Shown here in pieces: positions 17,325 through 25,789 of a stretch of 47,564 nucleotides of DNA. Numbering within the stretch: the stretch's first letter is position 1; every line of letters begins with the position of its first letter. The notes beneath the pieces are model-generated. The model saw only the letters and a list, made by a program, of their open reading frames with translations, was not told the DNA's origin and made no database searches. This stretch comes from Marinobacterium sp. Lineage in GTDB: Bacteria; Pseudomonadota; Gammaproteobacteria; Pseudomonadales; Balneatricaceae. Position numbers and translations under genes: made by a program. Location of the stretch: assembly GCA_025800125.1 (NCBI GenBank), contig JAOXSF010000174.1:1-47564 (forward strand), given 5' to 3'.

Positions 17325-18404
17325 GTGAAACGTCGTGACCTTATCAAAGCAGCGGGCCTGGCAGCCGCTGCAGGTGCTGCTGCTGCAACCACACCGGCTC
17401 ATGCTGCAAAAACCATCCGCTGGAAGATGGTTACTACCTGGCCGAAAAACTTCCCGGGTCTGGGCACGGGTGCCAACAATCTGGCAAAACTGATTAATGA
17501 AATGAGTGACGGCCGTATCAAGGTCAAAGTTTACGGTGCCAAAGAGCTGGTAGGCGCACTGGAGATTTTTGATGCCGTTTCTCAGGGTACCGCCGAGATG
17601 GGCCACGGGGCCTCTTATTACTGGAAAGGTAAAAGCCGTGCAGCACAGTTCTTTGCGGCGGTGCCTTTTGGTCTGACAGCACAGGAAATGAACGGCTGGC
17701 TGTACCATGGTGGCGGTATGGAACTGTGGGAAGAAGCGTATGCACCGTTTGGTCTGGTGCCGGGTGCTGCGGGTAATACCGGTGTACAGATGGGTGGCTG
17801 GTTCAACAAAGAGATCAACTCCGTGGCGGATCTGGAAGGCCTGAAAATGCGAATTCCTGGTCTGGGGGGGGAAGTACTCAAGCGCGCAGGTGGTACGCCG
17901 GTACTGCTGCCTGGCGGTGAAATTTTCCCGTCACTGCAATCGGGTGCGATTGATGCCACTGAATGGGTCGGCCCGTACAATGATATGGCGTTTGGTCTGC
18001 ACAAGGCCGCGAAATACTACTACTACCCAGGCTGGCACGAGCCAGGTACAACGCTGGAATGCTTTGTGAACAAGAAAGCACTGGAAGCGCTGCCGAAAGA
18101 TCTGCAGGTTATCGTACGTAACGCAATCCGTGTAGCGAACCAGGATATGCTGGCTGACTTCACTGCCAAGAACAACAAGGCACTGGAACAGCTGGTTAAC
18201 CAGCATGGTGTAGAACTGCGCAAGTACCCGGATGAAGTGCTACAGAAGCTGCGTGTACTGTCTGATGCGGTAGTACGTGAAGAAGCAGAGAAAGACCCGA
18301 TGACCAAAAAAGTCTACGATTCTTTTGTGGCTTTCCGTGATCAGGCGATCCAGTGGCACGGCGTGTCCGAGCAGGCGTACCTGAACGCCCGTACGTTGAA
18401 GTAA
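17325..18404 (+). CDS. TRAP transporter substrate-binding protein, TakP/DctP-like, Tat-exported
   Basis: This 359-aa periplasmic protein starts at a GTG with a clear AAAGGAG site. The N-terminus MKRRDLIKAAGLAAAAGAA, ending PAHA, is a twin-arginine (Tat) signal. The mature part has TRAP signatures: GLKMRIPGLGGEVLKRAGG, which holds the carboxylate-binding Arg, and SGAIDATEWVGPYNDMAFG, whose Glu-Trp pair is typical of the TakP alpha-keto-acid and related sodium-dependent binders. The membrane subunits lie just downstream on the opposite strand. The gene is divergent from hexR, so control by carbon status is plausible but unproven. Confidence 0.93.
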   Translation: MKRRDLIKAAGLAAAAGAAAATTPAHAAKTIRWKMVTTWPKNFPGLGTGANNLAKLINEMSDGRIKVKVYGAKELVGALEIFDAVSQGTAEMGHGASYYWKGKSRAAQFFAAVPFGLTAQEMNGWLYHGGGMELWEEAYAPFGLVPGAAGNTGVQMGGWFNKEINSVADLEGLKMRIPGLGGEVLKRAGGTPVLLPGGEIFPSLQSGAIDATEWVGPYNDMAFGLHKAAKYYYYPGWHEPGTTLECFVNKKALEALPKDLQVIVRNAIRVANQDMLADFTAKNNKALEQLVNQHGVELRKYPDEVLQKLRVLSDAVVREEAEKDPMTKKVYDSFVAFRDQAIQWHGVSEQAYLNARTLK

Positions 18405-18423
18405 CATCCTGACCCTCAGGCAG

Positions 18424-18453
18424 AAAAAACCCGCGATACTCGCGGGTTTTTTT
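18424..18453. terminator. Bidirectional terminator between convergent TRAP genes
   Basis: CCCGCG (18430-18435) pairs with CGCGGG (18441-18446) around ATACT. Six A residues lie before it and seven T residues after it, so it can stop transcription from both the binding-protein gene and the dctM gene. Confidence 0.92.
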
Positions 18454-18523
18454 ATTGCGAAGGGCCGGTTTCTCTGTAAACCTGCTTTGATCCGCCAATC
18501 TGCGGTTATCCGTAGCTCCTCAG

Positions 18524-19915
18524 TTATCCGTACACTAGAGTCGGCAACCAGGTGGCCAGTGACGGCCACATTGCCAGTGCAGCCAGAGCCAGCAACTGGA
18601 TAAAGATAAACGGAATAACACCCCGGTAGATTTCACCGGTGCTGATCGATGGTGGTGCTACCCCACGCAGATAAAACAGTGCAAAGCCGAAGGGTGGTGT
18701 CAGGAACGATGTCTGCAGATTGATGGCAAACATGATGCCCAGCCAGATCGGGTCCAGCCCCATTGCCAGTAAGATGGGCGCTACAATAGGTACCACCACA
18801 AAAGTGATTTCGATGAAATCCAGGAAGAAGCCGAGCAGGAATATGATCAGCATCACCAGCGCCATGGCACCGAAGACACCGCCAGGCAGGTCTTCCAGAA
18901 ACTCACGAACCATATCGTCGCCGCCGTAACCCCGGAATACCAGCGAGAAGATCGACGCACCTACCAGGATAATAAATACCATGGAGCTGACCTGTGTGGT
19001 CGAGCGCATCACCTCTTTCAGAATCTGCAAGTTCAGGCTCTTACGGAAACCTGCCAGTATAATTGCACCAACAGCACCCACAGAGGCTGCCTCGGTCGGT
19101 GTTGCCAGGCCACCGAGAATAGACCCCAGTACCAGACCGATCAGTGCAACCGGTGGTACCAGTGCCTTGGCCGCGCGCAGCCAGAGGTTGTCAATGGCAT
19201 CCAGCTCTTGCTGCGGAATGGCCGGGACTGTAGCCGGTCTCACAATAGCGCAGTAAACCAGATAGATAATATAGGCACCAACCAGCATCAGGCCCGGAAT
19301 CAGTGCCCCCAGGAACAGGTCGCCAACGGTGACAGTATCAGGTGAGAAAATGCCCTGATCGAGCTGGCTCTGCTGATAAGCAGACGAAATCACATCACCC
19401 AGCAGTACCAGTACGATGGATGGTGGAATGATCTGGCCCAGAGTGCCGGAAGCACAGATAACGCCGGTGGCGACTTTTGGGTCATAGCCACGGCGCAGCA
19501 TGGTAGGCAGCGACAGCAGCCCCATGGTGACGACGGTTGCACCAACAATACCGGTGCTGGCCGCCAGCAGCATGCCTACCACGGTGACCGAGATACCCAG
19601 GCCACCGCGCATGGTGCCGAACAGCGCCGCCATGGTATCAAGCAGTTCTTCGGCAATACGGGATTTCTCCAGCATGACCCCCATAAACACGAACAGGGGA
19701 ACTGCAATCAGTACTTCGTTGTTCATAATGCCGAAGATACGGCTGGGAATCGCCTGCAGGAATATGGCATCGAAATCACCGGTCATGGTGCCGATTGCGG
19801 CAAACAGCAGGCCGGTGCCAGCCAGTGAGAAGGCCACCGAGTAGCCCAGCAACAGAATGAAAATTGCGCCAATAAACAGCAGTAGCGGTATGAACTCCAG
19901 TAGAACGTCGGTCAT
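18524..19915 (-). CDS. TRAP transporter large permease subunit (DctM-like)
   Basis: This 463-aa protein has about twelve to thirteen transmembrane segments and the typical DctM stretches NNEVLIAVPLFVFMGVML, GIVGATVVTMGLLSLPTML, ASGTLGQIIPPSIVLVLLGD and FAINLQTSFLTPPFGFALFY. It forms the ion-coupled channel of the TRAP transporter with the small subunit, whose stop overlaps its ATG by 4 nt. Its 3' end converges with the binding-protein gene at 17325-18404 across a shared terminator. Confidence 0.95.
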   Translation of the reverse strand: MTDVLLEFIPLLLFIGAIFILLLGYSVAFSLAGTGLLFAAIGTMTGDFDAIFLQAIPSRIFGIMNNEVLIAVPLFVFMGVMLEKSRIAEELLDTMAALFGTMRGGLGISVTVVGMLLAASTGIVGATVVTMGLLSLPTMLRRGYDPKVATGVICASGTLGQIIPPSIVLVLLGDVISSAYQQSQLDQGIFSPDTVTVGDLFLGALIPGLMLVGAYIIYLVYCAIVRPATVPAIPQQELDAIDNLWLRAAKALVPPVALIGLVLGSILGGLATPTEAASVGAVGAIILAGFRKSLNLQILKEVMRSTTQVSSMVFIILVGASIFSLVFRGYGGDDMVREFLEDLPGGVFGAMALVMLIIFLLGFFLDFIEITFVVVPIVAPILLAMGLDPIWLGIMFAINLQTSFLTPPFGFALFYLRGVAPPSISTGEIYRGVIPFIFIQLLALAALAMWPSLATWLPTLVYG

Positions 19916-20463
19916 AGTGCGTGTTCCTCATCCTGTTTCAGCAGATGTTCTTTACCTGCCAGAATCAGTATGCTGCGAATCAGTTCAGCGATACCTTGCA
20001 GGATAATTATCACCGGCATGGCGATAATGGCGCCTTTGAGTATGTAGCGGAAATCCAGACCGCCCGCTTCCTGTGAACCCTCTTTCAGTGCCCAGGAGCT
20101 GGCGACGTAATCCCAGCTGATGTACAGGATGAAACCGGCGACCGGTAACAGCAGGCACAGGGTGCCAATCAGGTTGATAATGGCTTTGCCCTTTTCACCC
20201 ATCGGGCGATAAAAAATATCTACCCGCACATGGCCATCATGTTTGAGGGTATAGGCTGCACCAAGCAGGAAAACAAAACTGTGCATATAGATGACAGATT
20301 CCTGCAGTGCAATATTGCCAGTGTTGAACAGGTAGCGCATTACAACGACAACAAAGGTGACCAGCACCATTGCCAGCGTCAGCCATGAGATGAAATTGCC
20401 GGTCCATTCACTGAACTGGTCAAGCCCATGCATCAGGCGGGAGAGAAAAGTGGGTTGCTGCAT
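19912..20463 (-). CDS. TRAP transporter small permease subunit (DctQ-like)
   Basis: This 183-aa protein has four transmembrane segments and the DctQ pattern: WLTLAMVLVTFVVVVMRYLF, ALQESVIYMHSFVFLLGAAY, then KHDGHVRVDIFY and a final helix pair. It is the first gene of the two-gene dctQ-dctM operon. The substrate class is set by the TakP/DctP-like protein on the other strand. An AT-rich stretch just upstream of the ATG may contain the promoter. Confidence 0.93.
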   Translation of the reverse strand: MQQPTFLSRLMHGLDQFSEWTGNFISWLTLAMVLVTFVVVVMRYLFNTGNIALQESVIYMHSFVFLLGAAYTLKHDGHVRVDIFYRPMGEKGKAIINLIGTLCLLLPVAGFILYISWDYVASSWALKEGSQEAGGLDFRYILKGAIIAMPVIIILQGIAELIRSILILAGKEHLLKQDEEHAL

Positions 20464-20871
20464 CCCGGACCCCGTGATTTATTTTGTGGTTATGGTTATT
20501 GTCCAGCGGTCCGGCATAGCGGTGCAGCCCTGCGATCATCCATCTGCCCGGATGTGCGTTACGCCGGTTGCTGGTCAGAGCTGGTCTGTTGTGCTTTTTG
20601 GCAGCGATGACAGCGCCAGGTGATGAACAGTAGCTTCCATCACGAGACTGCCATACAGACAGAGCCAGTGCAGCCGGGCATTATATCAATATCGTCCGGT
20701 GGATGGCGCAGCCGGAATCAGACAATTGAATGCAGATTAACTGACGGTAATGCACACCTGTGTTGTGGCGGTCACAGAAGCGCCGTAATTCGAGGTTAAA
20801 ATACTGCAAATGCAGCCAGATGGCTTACAATAGAGCGGTTTTTAACCCCGCCAGAAAACTGGAGATAAACA
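20464..20871. promoter_or_regulatory. Intergenic region between dctQ and the DUF416 gene
   Basis: No gene is apparent in these 408 nt; overlapping short frames lack ribosome sites. A TACAAT at 20826-20831 may be the -10 box of the plus-strand gene, but its -35 is weak. Just upstream CTGCA-AA-TGCAG is a short palindrome. ACTGGAGATAAACA supplies the ribosome site of the next gene. Divergent promoters for both transcription units must be here. Confidence 0.4.
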
Positions 20872-21477
20872 ATGTCTGAACTGCCGCAGATTGACCGCCA
20901 GCTGGCCAGCCTGAAAGACTGGCAGCTTTGTGCCTTCTGTACTGCGCTGAGTGAGCGTATGTATCCCAACTTTGCTCTTTTCTCCGGGCTGGTGGAGTTT
21001 GGCGACAGCCGTAAACTGCGCACGGTACTGGATGGCCTCTGGGATCGGTTGGGTAATACTGGCTCAAAGATGAACTTCGAAGTGCAGCTGGGCCATATCG
21101 AGGCCAATTTGCCGGATCTCGAAGAGTACAGCATGTACGGTGCTATGCCTGCCCGTGATGCGGTACTGGCGCTGGTACAGACGCTGGAGTGTATGCTGAC
21201 AGCGGATGAAGAGCTGGCTAGTGAAGTCGCCAGCCTGTCGCGTGAATGTGTCGCAACTTTTATTGAGTTTTCTGAAGCTGACGACCAGTTGTCTGATGAA
21301 GAGCTGATCCGCCTGATCAACACCCATGAGCTGATGGAAATCGAAGAAGGGTTTCAGCAGAATGTACTTGATCAGCTCAAGGCTCACAAACAGCCCAGCA
21401 AAGCGCTGATGCAGAGTTTGCGTACGCTGGCGGCGAACGACGGTGTTTCCAGCATTGGTGTGAGCATAGACGACTGA
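20872..21477 (+). CDS. DUF416 (YjaG-like) protein
   Basis: This 201-aa cytoplasmic protein matches Escherichia coli YjaG in length and pattern. The opening LKDWQLCAFCTALSERMYPN is followed by FALFSGLVEFGD, then KMNFEVQLGHIEANLPDLEE and YSMYGAMPARDAVLALVQTL. It is acidic and helical. The family has no firmly established function. Its stop overlaps the ATG of a small membrane-protein gene (ATGA arrangement), so they are coupled. Confidence 0.9.
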   Translation: MSELPQIDRQLASLKDWQLCAFCTALSERMYPNFALFSGLVEFGDSRKLRTVLDGLWDRLGNTGSKMNFEVQLGHIEANLPDLEEYSMYGAMPARDAVLALVQTLECMLTADEELASEVASLSRECVATFIEFSEADDQLSDEELIRLINTHELMEIEEGFQQNVLDQLKAHKQPSKALMQSLRTLAANDGVSSIGVSIDD

Positions 21478-21746
21478 TGTTGCGCTGGGGCTTGATACTG
21501 CTTGTAGTGCCCGGACTGTTGCTGATGGGCACCTACATGTATGAACAGTCACTGGTACGCGCTTGCGTCGAAACCGGTGGTTCCTTCGACTATATCGAAC
21601 AGTTCTGCGATATGAACACCACCCAGCCTTTTATTCCGCTGATGGTACGCCAGCCGTTGCTGGTAAATGGTGGCATGTTGCTGTCATCGCTGGGTTTGTT
21701 GCTTTGCCTGTTCGGTCTCTATGTGCGTCCCGGTCAGGGGCGCTGA
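21477..21746 (+). CDS. Small membrane protein with two TM segments
   Basis: This 89-aa protein has TM1 at about residues 4-22 and TM2 at about 64-83. Between them lies a short extracytoplasmic loop with two Cys residues (VRACVETGGSFDYIEQFCDM), which could form a disulfide. It overlaps the upstream DUF416 stop. No family recognised. The coupling and the two-helix design argue for a real gene. Confidence 0.7.
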   Translation: MLRWGLILLVVPGLLLMGTYMYEQSLVRACVETGGSFDYIEQFCDMNTTQPFIPLMVRQPLLVNGGMLLSSLGLLLCLFGLYVRPGQGR

Positions 21747-21766
21747 TCTGTTACTTCGGGGTATTC

Positions 21767-22231
21767 ATGAAAGGATGGAAAGGCGTTCTGCTGGCGCTGG
21801 TGGCGGTGGCCGCAATACTGGCAGTACTGGCGCCGAGCTGGCTGGAAGACTGGAACCAGCAACGGGCCGAGGAAGCAAGGCAGTTTCGCCAGCAAGGCCA
21901 GCAGTTTGGTCAGCAGGCCGATACACAACAGTGTATGGATAAAGCGCTGGACGGGCTGAAGGGCTGTCAAGGTAATACCTGTACCATCAATCAGGGTATC
22001 TTCCTCAAAGCCTGTCTGGAAGTGGCGCAGCCCAATCCGGTACTCTGTGAGGGTATTCCGCCGTTTCGTAACCAGATGCTGGAAGAGGAGAAGGAATGGG
22101 CCCGTTTCTTCTGTCGTGACAAGGCGATCAGCCACGAAGGCTGCCGTTTCCTGTTGCGTCGTCAGCAATCATTCTGTGCTGATGGTGTAGCGGTAGATGC
22201 CGTCAGCAACGAGCAGACAGGCGGCGAATAA
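21767..22231 (+). CDS. Membrane-anchored cysteine-rich periplasmic protein, unknown
   Basis: The start is taken at ATG 21767, giving 154 aa. The longer frame reaching 21563 would overlap the previous gene and lacks a ribosome site. One N-terminal helix (LLALVAVAAILAVLAP) is followed by a Gln-rich coiled segment (EEARQFRQQGQQFGQQA). A domain with eight Cys residues follows, spaced as paired positions (for example CMDKALDGLKGCQGNTC). The pattern suggests a disulfide-bonded periplasmic domain anchored in the inner membrane. No known family recognised. Confidence 0.7.
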   Translation: MKGWKGVLLALVAVAAILAVLAPSWLEDWNQQRAEEARQFRQQGQQFGQQADTQQCMDKALDGLKGCQGNTCTINQGIFLKACLEVAQPNPVLCEGIPPFRNQMLEEEKEWARFFCRDKAISHEGCRFLLRRQQSFCADGVAVDAVSNEQTGGE

Positions 22232-22325
22232 GGTTGACCTGCGACGATAATCGTTGTGACTACAACAGCCGCCGTATTTAGGCAGCTGACCGATATAATC
22301 ATAAAAATAACCAGGGGAGAAGCCG

Positions 22326-22553
22326 GTGATCTATCTGGCTCTGATTGAGCAGGCGCTGTTTTTTCTTGGCCTGCTGGTATTTGTTGTGTCGCTGGCCATG
22401 TATGCCGGACGCACAAAAGATTTCAAATCGTTGCTGGTATTCTGGCAGCCTACTATCGAATTCAGCCGCACAGAGTTTCTGGTTAACCGCTCCGGGCTGA
22501 CCATGATGCTTCTGGCGGTTGCCATTCGTATCGGGCTGTATTTCATGAACTAG
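22326..22553 (+). CDS. Small two-TM protein upstream of cysZ
   Basis: This 75-aa protein starts at GTG 22326 with a strong AGGGGAGA site. TM1 lies at about residues 8-27 (FFLGLLVFVVSLAMYAG) and TM2 at about 56-74, joined by a polar loop. It lies 41 nt before cysZ and may be co-transcribed with it. I do not recognise a family. Confidence 0.65.
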   Translation: MIYLALIEQALFFLGLLVFVVSLAMYAGRTKDFKSLLVFWQPTIEFSRTEFLVNRSGLTMMLLAVAIRIGLYFMN

Positions 22554-22594
22554 GCAACACTGAACCAGGTAATAACCAAGGAATCTTAACGACT

Positions 22595-23341
22595 ATGGCA
22601 GGAAACCCTTTCCGCGGTGCTAACTATCTGTTGCGTGGTGCCGGGATGCTGACGACACCAGGGCTGCGCACCTTTGTACTGATCCCGTTACTGACCAATA
22701 TTGTGCTGTTTATCTGTGCAATCTGGCTGCTGATCGACCAGTTCGACATATGGGTAGATTACTGGATCTCCCTGTTACCTGGCTGGTTGTCGTTTGTGGA
22801 CTGGCTGATCTGGCCACTGTTTGCCGGGCTGGTGCTGCTACTGGTCTATTATGGTTTTTCCATTGTCGCCAATCTGATTGCCGCCCCGTTCAACGGCTTG
22901 CTGGCGGAAAAGGTAGAGCTGCGCCTGCGTGGCAGAACCAATGTTGAGGATGAGGGCTGGAGCGATCTGCTGAAGATGATTCCGCAGGCGCTGGGCCGGG
23001 AGCTGGCCAAACTCAGCTATTATCTGCCGCGCCTGTTACTGGTGCTGCTGATCACCTTTATTCCGGGCATCAACCTGTTTTCACCGGTAATCTGGTTCCT
23101 GTTTGGTGCCTGGATGATGGCCATCCAGTACTGTGATTACCCGATGGATAATAACCGGGTGGGTTTTGGTAAGATGAAAACGCTGCTTAAATCCCACCGT
23201 ATGACTGCCCTGGGCTTTGGTGGCCTGGTGCAGGTGGGTATGCTGATTCCAGTGGTTAACCTTATTCTGATGCCAACAGCTGTAGTCGGTGCCACCATCT
23301 ATTGGGTGGAAGAATACGCAGATAGCGAACTGCCACGCTAA
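22595..23341 (+). CDS. cysZ: Sulfate transporter CysZ
   Basis: This 248-aa integral membrane protein matches CysZ in length (about 250). The N-terminus NPFRGANYLLRGAGMLTTPG and the later LIAAPFNGLLAEKVE, LSYYLPRLLLVLLITFIPG and YCDYPMDNNRVGFGKMK are conserved CysZ blocks, with four TM helices and two half-membrane hairpins expected. It imports sulfate for cysteine synthesis. It ends at a strong shared terminator with the convergent phoR. Confidence 0.94.
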   Translation: MAGNPFRGANYLLRGAGMLTTPGLRTFVLIPLLTNIVLFICAIWLLIDQFDIWVDYWISLLPGWLSFVDWLIWPLFAGLVLLLVYYGFSIVANLIAAPFNGLLAEKVELRLRGRTNVEDEGWSDLLKMIPQALGRELAKLSYYLPRLLLVLLITFIPGINLFSPVIWFLFGAWMMAIQYCDYPMDNNRVGFGKMKTLLKSHRMTALGFGGLVQVGMLIPVVNLILMPTAVVGATIYWVEEYADSELPR

Positions 23342-23460
23342 ATGAATGCTTCCCCCCGCTTTCTTTCGTTGATATTCATATTGGATGGGATACCGCTTCC
23401 GCAGTAAAAGGTGTGAACAGGAAACTGAGCCGCAGGTTTTGCTCTGATCAATGGGTCAAC

Positions 23461-23492
23461 TACCACCCAAGGCCTGCTGGCCTTGGGTGGTA
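23461..23492. terminator. Perfect 14-bp hairpin between convergent cysZ and phoR
   Basis: TACCACCCAAGGCC (23461-23474) pairs perfectly with GGCCTTGGGTGGTA (23479-23492) around TGCT. It lies between the two convergent stops. No long T-run follows, but the stem is strong enough to act as a bidirectional terminator. Confidence 0.75.
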
Positions 23493-23512
23493 AAGCATAA
23501 TGACAACGTATC

Positions 23513-24892
23513 TCAGTGCTCACTGTTGCTGCTATGGGTGGAGCGCGGTGGCAGGTTGTCAGCACTATCGTCGTCATCATCGGGGTCATCCAGCTCCAGC
23601 CGCTGGGCCCGGGTGACCATGTCCGGTGGGAAATGACAGCTGAATGTGCTGCCCTTGCCGACCTTGCTCTTTATATGCAGGGTTGCACCATGACGTGCCA
23701 GTACATGTTTGACAATTGCCAGACCAAGCCCTGTACCACCGCTGGCTGAAGAGCGGCTTTCATCAATGCGGTAGAAACGCTCTGTCAGGCGTGGAATGTG
23801 AATTGACTCAATCCCCATGCCGTTATCCTTGACGGCAAAATGACCGCCCTCGGCATCAACCCACCAACGGATTCTGATCAGTCCGTCAGAAGGGCAGTAA
23901 CGCACCGCATTGAACACCAGATTAGAGAAGGCCGAATAGAGTTCAATCTCCTGGCCGAGCAGGTCATGTTCCTGGTCCAGCTCGAGTACCAGTTCATGGC
24001 CTTTATCGCGACCCAGTGCCATACCGTCGTCGTAGATATGCTGCAGCATACTGTGAATCTGGATTGGTTGTTCATCCGAGATCTGGCGGCTGGCTTCCAG
24101 TCGGGACAACAGCAGCAAATCGGATACCAGGTTTTCCATCCGTCGTGATTGTTGCTGCATCTGTTCCAGGCCGCGGGCCAGCGGTCGGGGCAGGTCCTGC
24201 TCCAGATAGGTTTCCAGATAGCCCCGGATGACCGTCAGTGGGGTGCGCAGCTCATGGGAAGCGTTGGCAACGAAGTCCTGACGGGTCTGTTCCAGTTGCA
24301 GCAGGCGGGTAATGTCACGGGCAACCAGCAGGCGGTCACCTTTACCGAATTCACTAATCTGATACTGCAGTTGCAGATCACTGTTAACTGGCGATGGCAG
24401 GTCCAGTGGTTCGCTATAGTTGGACTTTTTGAAGTAGCGGATAAAGCGTGGATCACGCAGCAGGTTCATCACCGGCTTGCCACGGTCCGAGGCTGCCCGT
24501 AGCCCCAGCAGTCGATCTGCAGAACGGTTCCACCATTCCAGATTACTGTCCTGATCAATAATGACGACGGCATCATTGAGCGCCGCCGATGACTGCTGGA
24601 AACGGGTAATCACGTTGCGCAGGTAACTTTCACGGGAACGGTGACGCTTCTGGTAGCGTGACAGTTCATCAAACAGCTCACCCCAGTGGCGTGTCCCCTC
24701 GGGTGGTTCCTTGTCGGATTCATGCTGTAACCAGTGCACCAGTCGACTGAACTGACGGATCTGCAACAGTGCCCAGCCACAGACAGCAAGCAGGCCGACC
24801 CAGCCGGGCTGGCCGATGATAAAGCCAGCTACCAGTGCAATTGTCAGTGTCAGCAGCAGGCTGCCAAGCATGGAATAGCGGGGGTTCTGCAT
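23513..24892 (-). CDS. phoR: Phosphate regulon sensor histidine kinase PhoR
   Basis: This 459-aa protein has two N-terminal TM helices without a large periplasmic loop (typical PhoR), then a PAS domain (NDAVVIIDQDSNLEWWNRSA). The HisKA box NASHELRTPLTVIRGYLET has His213, and the ATPase domain has NLVFNAVRYCP, DNGMGIE and GGTGLGLAIVKHVLARHGA. It phosphorylates PhoB under low phosphate. The last about 30 residues form an acidic and Ser-rich tail (LELDDPDDDDDSADN) beyond the usual kinase end. It lies 7 nt downstream of phoB in the same operon. Confidence 0.97.
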   Translation of the reverse strand: MQNPRYSMLGSLLLTLTIALVAGFIIGQPGWVGLLAVCGWALLQIRQFSRLVHWLQHESDKEPPEGTRHWGELFDELSRYQKRHRSRESYLRNVITRFQQSSAALNDAVVIIDQDSNLEWWNRSADRLLGLRAASDRGKPVMNLLRDPRFIRYFKKSNYSEPLDLPSPVNSDLQLQYQISEFGKGDRLLVARDITRLLQLEQTRQDFVANASHELRTPLTVIRGYLETYLEQDLPRPLARGLEQMQQQSRRMENLVSDLLLLSRLEASRQISDEQPIQIHSMLQHIYDDGMALGRDKGHELVLELDQEHDLLGQEIELYSAFSNLVFNAVRYCPSDGLIRIRWWVDAEGGHFAVKDNGMGIESIHIPRLTERFYRIDESRSSASGGTGLGLAIVKHVLARHGATLHIKSKVGKGSTFSCHFPPDMVTRAQRLELDDPDDDDDSADNLPPRSTHSSNSEH

Positions 24893-24899
24893 CGCCGCC

Positions 24900-25595
24900 T
24901 CAGGCTACCTTGGAAGAGAAGCGGTACCCCGTACCCCGTACGGTCTGTACCAGGTAGTCATGGCGTTCGCCCAGGGCTTTACGCAGGCGACGGATATGCA
25001 CATCGACAGTACGCTCTTCGACATAGACGTTGCCTCCCCAGACCATATCCAGCAACTGGCTGCGCGAGTAGGCGCGATCCTGATGGGTCATAAAGAATTG
25101 CAGCAGACGGAATTCGGTCGGCCCCAGATCTACCGGACGGTTTTCGGAGGTGACCCGGTGGGAGATCGGGTCCAGTGTCAGGGCGTCGACGGTGACCGGT
25201 TCTTCAATTCCTTTGGGTGTGGTACGACGCAGGACTGCCTTCAGGCGGGCGACCAGCTCGCGCGGTGAGAACGGTTTGGTTATGTAGTCATCAACACCGG
25301 CTTCCAGTCCTTTGATCTTGCTGTCTTCTTCGCCTTTGGCGGTCAGCATAATGATTGGAATATCGGATGTCATCTCGTCCTTGCGCAGACGGCGCGCAAA
25401 GTCGATACCATTGGTACCGGGCATCATCCAGTCCAGCAGTACCATATCTGGTTTGTTATCGACAATAAGTGCATGGGCCTGATTGGCACTCTCTGCTTCC
25501 ATGCACTCATATCCTGCCATCTCCAGCGCGACAGCAATCATCTCGCGGATGGGCGCTTCGTCATCAACGATCAGCACTTTTTTGGAAGAAGACAT
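24900..25595 (-). CDS. phoB: Phosphate regulon response regulator PhoB
   Basis: With the ATG at 25595 the protein is 231 aa, the usual PhoB length. The longer frame to 25736 would add 47 untypical residues and run through the Pho box, so it is rejected. The receiver domain has VLIVDDEAPIREMI, the phospho-Asp in MVLLDWMMPGTNGID, MLTAKGEE and DYITKPFSPRELVAR. The winged helix has FRLLQFFMTHQDRAYSRSQL and VDVHIRRLRKAL. It activates the phosphate-starvation regulon. phoR follows 7 nt downstream. Confidence 0.97.
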   Translation of the reverse strand: MSSSKKVLIVDDEAPIREMIAVALEMAGYECMEAESANQAHALIVDNKPDMVLLDWMMPGTNGIDFARRLRKDEMTSDIPIIMLTAKGEEDSKIKGLEAGVDDYITKPFSPRELVARLKAVLRRTTPKGIEEPVTVDALTLDPISHRVTSENRPVDLGPTEFRLLQFFMTHQDRAYSRSQLLDMVWGGNVYVEERTVDVHIRRLRKALGERHDYLVQTVRGTGYRFSSKVA

Positions 25596-25647
25596 GAGTT
25601 CGGCCTCGGCTCTGAAATTTCGGGTGGCACTATTACAAGTCGTTTGT

Positions 25648-25664
25648 GTTACACAAATATGACA
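25648..25664 (-). promoter_or_regulatory. Pho box upstream of phoB
   Basis: On the minus strand TGTCAT (25664-25659) and TGTAAC (25653-25648) are two PhoB half-sites separated by ATTTG, giving the 11-bp repeat spacing of a Pho box. They lie about 55-70 nt upstream of the phoB ATG, with a TGTAATAG stretch downstream that could be the -10. This implies autoregulation of phoB-phoR. Confidence 0.7.
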
Positions 25665-25695
25665 TAGCCCTGCTTTTGTTGCCTGGCAAGTGTCA

Positions 25696-25725
25696 GAGGG
25701 GCTGGAAATGGTCATCCAGCCCCTC
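25696..25725 (-). terminator. Hairpin downstream of ubiA
   Basis: GAGGGGCTGG (25696-25705) pairs with CCAGCCCCTC (25716-25725) over a 10-nt loop. It lies 65 nt past the ubiA stop and just before the phoB promoter region. It lacks a T-run on the minus strand. Confidence 0.5.
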
Positions 25726-25789
25726 AAATCAGGCATGAACAGTGTCAGTAATGGTGTGAGCCGGGTTCAGAGAAGCCTGAACAGGCTGA

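Noticed and set aside
21563..21766. Extended N-terminus of the Cys-rich protein
   Set aside because: Overlaps the upstream two-TM gene in another frame without a ribosome site; the ATG at 21767 gives a clean membrane anchor.
25596..25736. Extended phoB N-terminus
   Set aside because: The added 47 residues do not resemble PhoB and would run through the Pho box.
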